Source: Desulfobacillus sp041396245
GTDB lineage: Bacteria > Pseudomonadota > Gammaproteobacteria > Burkholderiales > Rhodocyclaceae
Direction: 5' to 3'
Assembly (NCBI GenBank): GCA_041396245.1
Contig: JAWKYW010000002.1
Coordinates: forward strand, 248,001-312,000
DNA length: 64,000 nucleotides
The notes beneath the pieces were generated by a model that worked only from the letters and a program-made list of their open reading frames with translations, had not been told where the DNA came from and searched no databases. Position numbers and translations under genes: made by a program. Positions 57,954 through 64,000 of the stretch are shown here, piece by piece; the stretch's first letter is position 1; the number at the start of each line of letters is the position of its first letter.

Positions 57954-59769
57954 TGAAGAACGTCGCGCCGGCTTCCGGCGCCGACTCCGCCCAGACGCGC
58001 CCGCCATGGCGTTCGACGACGCGCTTGACGATCGCCAGGCCGACGCCGGTGCCGGGAAACTCCGATTCCCTGTGCATGCGCTGGAACACGCCGAACAGCT
58101 TGGCCGCGTAGCGCATATCGAAGCCGGCACCGTTGTCGCGAACGAAAACGACGCGCTCGCCATCGCGTTCCTCGACGCCGACTTCCACCTCGGCATCGTC
58201 GCGCTTGGCTGAAAACTTGAAGGCGTTGCCGATCAGGTTGGCGAACACCTGGCGCAGCATGGCCGCATCGCCCGACACGACGGGAAGCGGGCCGAGCCTC
58301 ACCCGGGTCGCCGGGTACTCCTCCTTCAGCTCCTTCGTCACGACCCGCGCCACTTCCGCCAGGTCGACATCCTCGCGGCGCAATTGCTCGCGCCCGAGGC
58401 GGGAGAACTGCAGCAGGTCGTCAATCAGCTCGCCCATCCTGACGGCGTTGTGCGCAATCCGGTCCAGCAGGGTGCGGCCGTTCGGCGTCAGGTTGTCCCG
58501 CTCTTCGGCGGTGAGAATGCTGGCGAACCCGTTGAGCGCGCGCAGCGGGGCGCGCAGATCGTGCGACACCGTGTAGGAAAAGGATTCCTGCTCGGCATTG
58601 GCGCGTTCGAGATCCGCGGTGCGCTCCGCCACCCGCTGTTCCAGCGTCGAGGAAAGCAGGCGCAACTGCTCCTCCCGCTCCGCCAGCGAGTCGAGCGTCC
58701 GGTTGAGCTGTTTCGCCACCTCGGCGATCTCGGCCGGCCCCGCGGTCGGCAGGCGGGTCCCGATGCTGCCCTCTTCGATGGCCTTGGCTGCGGCGGCTAT
58801 CCGCTCGGCAGGCAGGGTGATGCCGCGCGACATCCGCCAGGCGAACAGCGACAGGATCATCAGCATGAGGAAAAACGGCGCGGCATGTTCAACGGTCACC
58901 TGGAGAACGCCCGCAACCATGCGTTCCGCAGGCAGCCCGGCCACCGCCAGCCAGTCCGTGCCCGCGATCGGGACAAAGCCCATGATTCTTTCACTCCCGT
59001 CCTTGTCGCTGGCCCGGATGACCCCCTGCCTCTTGGCAAGCATCTCGGCGACTGACGGAATATGGCGGAAATTCCGCCCGACTGTTTTCTCCGAGTCGCG
59101 CGAGCGGGCGATCACCGTACCGTCGCGATCGAGAATCGCATAGTAGTCGCTCTCCTCCGATGCCACCGAAGCGCTGCCCGCGAGGGGGTGAAGGTTCAAC
59201 AGGTCGAGCGATACGCCGATCACCGTTCCCGGCTCCGATGAAGGATAAGCCATGAGCACCACCCACTCGCCCGAGACGGCGGACTGGTGCGGGGGGCCGA
59301 CGATGAGCTTTCTCTCCGCAGCCGCCTGCCGCACGACGCGTTGCGTGGCCTTTGGCACTTCCCTCATGCCCGGCGGCATGCCGATGGCGGCGCAGGCGAG
59401 GCGGCCGGCGGCATCGAACAGCACCAGGTTGGAGAATTGCTGATGGATGAGCCTGAAAGAAGTGAACAGCGGATCGCATTGCCCGCCCTCGCGCGCACCC
59501 AGCAGACGCCGTTCGGAAAGGCCGGACAACAGCCATTCCGCATCGGTCACCAGTCGCTCGGCATGCGCGGCGTTTATTTTCGCAAGGCCCAGCGCCATCT
59601 CCTCGATGCGGCGAACCTCCTCACGCACCTCGAAATAGATTTCGAAGCCGCCGAGAACGAGCAACGGCAGCGCCACGCCCAGAACCAGTTGCCGAAGCCT
59701 GCTGCGAATCGACCAGGACGGCCGCGAGGAAATTTCAGGTGAAAGCGATGACGGAACGCTATTGCTCAT
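57940..59769 (-). CDS. dCache-type membrane histidine kinase, orphan
   Basis: A 609-residue kinase: first membrane helix (about 25-45), a periplasmic double-Cache-like sensor (45-290; YAILDRDGTVIARSRD, GFVPIAGTDWLAVAGLP), a second helix (about 300-318), HAMP, coiled coil, HisKA (YTVSHDLRAPLRAL) and HATPase_c (ANLIGNAFKFS, DNGAGFD, GTGVGLAIV). I start it at 59769, since an earlier ATG at 59820 is within the loop of the terminator of the upstream haem protein gene. It has no cognate regulator nearby. Its upstream neighbour, a periplasmic haem protein, might be a sensory partner. Confidence 0.88.
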   Translation of the reverse strand: MSNSVPSSLSPEISSRPSWSIRSRLRQLVLGVALPLLVLGGFEIYFEVREEVRRIEEMALGLAKINAAHAERLVTDAEWLLSGLSERRLLGAREGGQCDPLFTSFRLIHQQFSNLVLFDAAGRLACAAIGMPPGMREVPKATQRVVRQAAAERKLIVGPPHQSAVSGEWVVLMAYPSSEPGTVIGVSLDLLNLHPLAGSASVASEESDYYAILDRDGTVIARSRDSEKTVGRNFRHIPSVAEMLAKRQGVIRASDKDGSERIMGFVPIAGTDWLAVAGLPAERMVAGVLQVTVEHAAPFFLMLMILSLFAWRMSRGITLPAERIAAAAKAIEEGSIGTRLPTAGPAEIAEVAKQLNRTLDSLAEREEQLRLLSSTLEQRVAERTADLERANAEQESFSYTVSHDLRAPLRALNGFASILTAEERDNLTPNGRTLLDRIAHNAVRMGELIDDLLQFSRLGREQLRREDVDLAEVARVVTKELKEEYPATRVRLGPLPVVSGDAAMLRQVFANLIGNAFKFSAKRDDAEVEVGVEERDGERVVFVRDNGAGFDMRYAAKLFGVFQRMHRESEFPGTGVGLAIVKRVVERHGGRVWAESAPEAGATFFITLP

Positions 59770-59792
59770 CGCAATCGCATCGCTTGAGACGC

Positions 59793-59829
59793 CAACAAAC
59801 CCCCCGCCGAGTTCATTCACGGCGGGGGG
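59793..59829 (-). terminator. Rho-independent terminator after the haem protein gene
   Basis: On the minus strand, stem CCCCCCGCCG / CGGCGGGGGG with a 10-base loop and TTTGTT tail, 13 bases after the haem gene stop. It separates that gene from the kinase gene and argues against a kinase start at 59820. Confidence 0.85.
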
Positions 59830-59841
59830 CCTGCCGGGCTG

Positions 59842-60420
59842 TCAAAGGGGTTTCTTGATGGTGACGGCGCCGCGGATTTCGGCCGCGTGGTAGCCGGTGG
59901 CCTTGTCGTTCGGATACAGCTCGCCGAGCTTGGCCTTGACCTCCGGGCTGATGCGATCCGGCGTGCCGTGACAATTCAGGCACAGGTCCTGCGTCGGCAG
60001 GGCCTTCATGTAGCGGTACATCTTCTTGCCGTCGGCCATCACGACCTCGCCCTTCTCCAGCGAAGTCGGCTTCTCGCCGGCGGCGGCGCGCTTGTCGAAC
60101 TCCCTCAGCACCGCCTCTTCCCAGGCGTCCGGCACGGCCTTCGGATTGCGGTTCTTCAGGCTGACGCGGCGAATCGCCCAGCCCGTCTTTTCCGAGGCAG
60201 CCTTGGCCATCTTCGGCGCCTTGTCGCGGCACACGCCGATGGCGCTGGCGGGGCCGCCCTTGTCGATTTCCTCTTTCAGCACGCCCAGAAGCTTGGGCGG
60301 CATGGCGGACGCCACGCCGCGGGCTTCCTCCAGCAGCTTCGCCTCATTGGCGAGTGCCGGGGCCACGACGATCGCGGCAAGAAGGGGAAGTAAGGTGCGC
60401 AGATTGCCTGTGATTCTCAT
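59842..60420 (-). CDS. Periplasmic haem-binding DUF3365 (Tll0287-like) protein
   Basis: A 192-residue secreted protein. A signal peptide (LRTLLPLLAAIVVAPALA, cut before NEA) is followed by a DUF3365 domain, and a single CxxCH haem c motif (DLCLNCHGTPD) lies at about residue 148. In Tll0287-type proteins this fold binds haem c and is proposed to have a redox-sensing role. The start at 60420 has AGGAGG nearby. Its terminator is well formed, so it is mostly monocistronic. Confidence 0.87.
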   Translation of the reverse strand: MRITGNLRTLLPLLAAIVVAPALANEAKLLEEARGVASAMPPKLLGVLKEEIDKGGPASAIGVCRDKAPKMAKAASEKTGWAIRRVSLKNRNPKAVPDAWEEAVLREFDKRAAAGEKPTSLEKGEVVMADGKKMYRYMKALPTQDLCLNCHGTPDRISPEVKAKLGELYPNDKATGYHAAEIRGAVTIKKPL

Positions 60421-60596
60421 GTTTCCTCCTGGGTGGTGTGGGAAGTCCTCTTCGCGCGTCGGCGCTGGTGCGTCATTGCCATATCGGCTTTTCAGCACGT
60501 TCGAATTTATTGTTTTTTTCCGGGACAATGCATTGAATTTATCAATACCCGCATAGGGAGAAAGGTAAATAGGTCCGGCCCGGGGCAGAAGCCGGA

Positions 60597-61754
60597 TCAG
60601 ACTTCGCGCAGTCGCTCCCCGGCGCGCGCCAGCGTCTCCTCGCCCTTGGCGAAGCAGAAGCGGATCACCTTGTCGTCGCGACCGTCGCGGTAGAACGCCG
60701 AAAAGGGGATCGCCGCGACGCCGTGCTCCTTCGTCAGGCGCTCGACGAAGGCGCGGTCCGGCTCGCCGGAAATCGCGTCGTAGCGCACCGACTGGAAGTA
60801 GGTGCCGGGACAAGGCAGCGGCACGAAGCGCGAGCCCTCCAGCTGCTTGCGGAAGAAGTCGCGCTTGGCTTGGTAAAAGTCGGCGAGGCCGATGTAGCGT
60901 TCCTTCTCCCGCATGAACTCCGCCAGCGCCAGCTGCATCGGATGGTTCACGCAGAAGACGACGAACTGGTGCGCCTTGCGGAACTCCGCCATCAGCTCGC
61001 GCGGCGCCAGGCAGTAGGCGATCTTCCAGCCGGTGACGTGGTAGGTCTTGCCGAACGAGGAGACGACGAAGCTCCGCTCCGCCAGCCCCGGGTAACGCAC
61101 CACGCTCTCGTGCCTTTGCCCGTCGAAGACGATATGTTCGTACACCTCGTCGGAGACGATCACGATGCCGGTGCCGCGCACGAGCGCCTCCAGTGCCCGC
61201 ATGTCCTCCGCCGTCCACACCGCGCCGCTCGGATTGTGCGGCGAGTTGATGATGATCATGCGCGTGTGCGGCGTGATGCGCGCGCGCACCTCGCCCCAGT
61301 CGGGACGGTAGTCGGGAAAAGTCAGCCTGCACGGCACGGCGCGCCCGCCGTTCAGTTCGATCGACGGCACGTAGGAGTCGTACACCGGCTCGAAGACGAT
61401 CACCTCGTCGCCGGGGCGCACCTGTGCCGCCACCGCCGTGAAGATGGCCTGCGTCGCGCCGGCCGTGACGGTGATCTCCTGCTCGACGTCGTAAGTCAGT
61501 CCGTACAGCACGGCGACCTTTTCGGCGATGGCCTCGCGCAGCGGCGTTGCGCCGGCCATCAGCGCGTACTGGTTGGCGCCGGCGTGCATGTGTTTCGCCA
61601 CGAGGTCGAACAGCGCCGGCGGCGCCGAGAAGTCGGGGAAGCCCTGCGACAGGTTGATGGCACCGTGCTGCGCCGCCAGGCGCGACATGACGCTGAAGAT
61701 GGTGGTGCCCACCCAGGGCAGGCGCGATTCGATCGCTGCGGGATAGTTCGGCAT
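60597..61754 (-). CDS. ybdL: Methionine-type PLP aminotransferase (YbdL-like)
   Basis: Fold type I aminotransferase of 385 residues, close in pattern to E. coli YbdL, which prefers Met, Phe and similar amino acids. Marks: INLSQGFPDF, TVTAGATQAIF, NSPHNPSGAVW, SDEVYEHIVFDGQ and the PLP lysine in SSFGKTYHVTGWKIAY. The last step of the universal methionine salvage pathway, from ketomethylthiobutyrate, is a transamination of this kind, and mtnA is divergent to it, 74 bases away. It may alternatively serve aromatic or glutamine transamination. Confidence 0.9.
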   Translation of the reverse strand: MPNYPAAIESRLPWVGTTIFSVMSRLAAQHGAINLSQGFPDFSAPPALFDLVAKHMHAGANQYALMAGATPLREAIAEKVAVLYGLTYDVEQEITVTAGATQAIFTAVAAQVRPGDEVIVFEPVYDSYVPSIELNGGRAVPCRLTFPDYRPDWGEVRARITPHTRMIIINSPHNPSGAVWTAEDMRALEALVRGTGIVIVSDEVYEHIVFDGQRHESVVRYPGLAERSFVVSSFGKTYHVTGWKIAYCLAPRELMAEFRKAHQFVVFCVNHPMQLALAEFMREKERYIGLADFYQAKRDFFRKQLEGSRFVPLPCPGTYFQSVRYDAISGEPDRAFVERLTKEHGVAAIPFSAFYRDGRDDKVIRFCFAKGEETLARAGERLREV

Positions 61755-61828
61755 GGCGGAATTGTGCCACGGCCGCCGCCTGCCGTGCCGCGCGGGGGAT
61801 GGCAGTTGCGTAAGCTACAATCGCTTCC

Positions 61829-62880
<1,052 letters not shown>

Positions 62881-62884
<4 letters not shown>

Positions 62885-63519
62885 CGCAAGCGGCTTGGCG
62901 CGAAGGCATCGTCGCCGCCGCCCGCGCCCTCGCGGCGCACGGCCTCAACCGCGGCAGCGCCGGCAACGTCAGCACGCGCTGGCAGGACGGCTTCCTCGTC
63001 ACCCCGACCGGCCTCGACTGCGAGGCGATGCGGCCGGACGACATCGTGCCGATGGCCATGGACGGCAGCTGGCAGGGCGCGCGCAAGCCCTCCTCCGAGT
63101 GGCGCTTCCACCGCGACCTGTACGCCGCCCGGCCCGAGGCCGGCGCCATCGTGCACGCCCACGCGCCCTTCGCCACGGCGCTGGCCTGCCTTCGCGCCGA
63201 CATCCCGCCCTTCCACTACATGATCGCGCGCTTCGGCGGCAACAGCGTGCGCTGCGCCGCCTATGCCACCTTCGGCACGCAGGCCCTGTCCGACGCCGCG
63301 CTGGCCGCGCTCGAAGGCCGCTGCGCCTGCCTGCTCGCCAACCACGGCCTGCTGGTGTTCGGCCGCGACCTGCGCCAGGCGGTCGACCTCGCCGTCGAGT
63401 TCGAATCGCTGTGCGAGCAGTACTGGCGGGCGCTGCAGATCGGCCGGCCGGTGCTGCTGTCGGACGCCGAGATGGAAGTCGTGCTGGAGAAATTCAGGAC
63501 CTACGGGCAGCAGCAGTAG
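62881..63519 (+). CDS. FucA-like class II aldolase (5-methylthioribulose-1-phosphate aldolase candidate)
   Basis: A 212-residue class II aldolase/adducin-family enzyme translationally coupled to mtnA. Zn ligands can be read as Glu73, His92, His94 and His155, the same numbers as in E. coli fuculose-1-phosphate aldolase, and the C-terminus (LLSDAEMEVVLEKFRTYG) and central YATFGT also match FucA; MtnB dehydratases share the fold but not these blocks, as I recall. The likely reaction is cleavage of methylthioribulose 1-phosphate to DHAP and methylthioacetaldehyde (DHAP shunt, enzyme Ald2). MtnB dehydratase is the alternative. Confidence 0.8.
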
Positions 63520-63630
63520 TCGATTCGCCTTCCAGCGCGCGGCGTCGGCTTCGTTCCAGAGGCTTTGCATGGCATTCGACGTTTGCCGGAGCGGGGCCGG
63601 ACCGTACCACTTGCGGAATGCACGCGCGAA

Positions 63631-64000
63631 CTACCCCGTGGCCGCCTCGCCCAGCAGCCAGTCGACGAAAACGCGCACCGACGGCCGCTCCGCGGCATGC
63701 GCCGCGGTCGTGACAACGTAGCGACCGCCGATGGCAACGCTGCGCTCCTGGCCGAACGGCGCCACCAGCGTGCCCCCGTCGAGGTGGCGCTGCACCAGCA
63801 GATGCCGCCCGAGGGCGACACCGGCACCGTCGAGCGCCGCCTGGATCACCTGGTCGTAGTGGCCGAAGCTCAGCGTCGCGGCGGGCGCGAGCCCCGCCAG
63901 CTTCATCGCCTCGAGCCAGCGCGGCCAGTCGCTCCAGTGCTGGGGCATGTCGTCGGGAGCAAACAGCAGCAGCGTGTGCCTGGCGAGATCCTCCGGCTTC
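63631..64000 (-). CDS. LysR-family regulator, C-terminal part
   Basis: The minus-strand frame runs off the window end; 122-123 residues of the effector-binding domain are visible, starting KPEDLARHTLLLF and including GVALGRHLLVQRHLDGGTLV, typical of the GcvA/AmpR-like LysR group. The HTH is outside. It stops at 63631 and converges on the aldolase gene, leaving 111 bases in which I see no gene. Confidence 0.85.
   Translation of the reverse strand, partial: KPEDLARHTLLLFAPDDMPQHWSDWPRWLEAMKLAGLAPAATLSFGHYDQVIQAALDGAGVALGRHLLVQRHLDGGTLVAPFGQERSVAIGGRYVVTTAAHAAERPSVRVFVDWLLGEAATG

Noticed and set aside
59770..59820. Upstream ATG for the dCache kinase at 59820
   Set aside because: It lies in the loop of a strong terminator hairpin and lacks a ribosome-binding site; 59769 is preferred.
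63529..63630. Possible AraC-family C-terminal remnant (RAFRKWYGPAP) on the minus strand after the LysR stop
   Set aside because: Only about ten residues resemble the AraC helix, no upstream HTH, and the frame continues antisense into the aldolase gene.

Overview
The window is a GC-rich, gene-dense bacterial chromosome segment with no rRNA or tRNA gene that I could see. The proteome style points to a betaproteobacterium, most likely of the Rhodocyclaceae / Azoarcus-Thauera-Accumulibacter type: DAHP synthase, a yhdP-nitrilase-tldD block, GlnE, ChrBA, glcDEF, soluble-ferredoxin enzymes and hundreds of bases of 'TCGGGCTTCAGCCCGA' palindromes between genes. This placement is inference from gene content, not from a phylogeny.

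Layout. 1-12 kb: 3' part of an rhlE helicase, tandem palindromic repeats, ferredoxin-NADP reductase, a complete IS4-type insertion with a 7-bp target duplication, a membrane diguanylate cyclase, pntAB transhydrogenase, corA, an orphan histidine kinase and a PP2C phosphatase. 12.5-24.3 kb: MaoC-like hydratase, acyl-CoA synthetase, glycolate oxidase glcDEF (glcE carries an in-frame palindromic repeat insertion), an AbiE toxin-antitoxin pair with a clear operator, glycerate 2-kinase, and a histidine kinase coupled to an oxygen-binding diiron (ODP/flavodiiron-like) protein. 24.4-34.1 kb: the most unusual region, five co-directional genes encoding two complete 2-oxoacid:ferredoxin oxidoreductase (OFOR) modules in fused form (alpha; beta-gamma; gamma-alpha; a 930-residue beta with a large unknown N-terminus) around a 472-residue protein with four [4Fe-4S]-type cysteine motifs. 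34.4-47 kb: ParDE-like pair, transporters (MFS, a DMT exporter with a His-rich tail, ChrB/ChrA, SulP, SLC13/RCK, a SulP-STAS-USP-USP fusion) and a cobalamin adenosyltransferase. 47-64 kb: cNMP-binding protein, aroG, tldD, nitrilase, yhdP, glnE, a dCache histidine kinase, a haem-binding DUF3365 protein, YbdL-like aminotransferase, mtnA plus a FucA-like class II aldolase, and the end of a LysR regulator.

How the parts fit. Several loci handle low-potential electrons and NADPH: Fpr, PntAB and the OFOR cluster could exchange electrons between 2-oxoacids, ferredoxin and NADP. GlcDEF and glycerate kinase belong to C2 (glycolate/glyoxylate/glycerate) metabolism, although the middle steps are not here. 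MtnA with a FucA-type aldolase suggests the DHAP shunt version of methylthioadenosine salvage. Signal transduction is rich in orphan kinases: three with closely similar kinase cores and no neighbouring response regulator.

Repeats are a main feature. Six clusters of 16-bp-core palindromes, three unrelated long hairpin families and two further palindromic families sit mostly between genes. Separately, a 12-base word, GGGACTGACTTT, occurs five times exactly, always inside genes but in different reading frames and on both strands, so it looks like a DNA-level signal.
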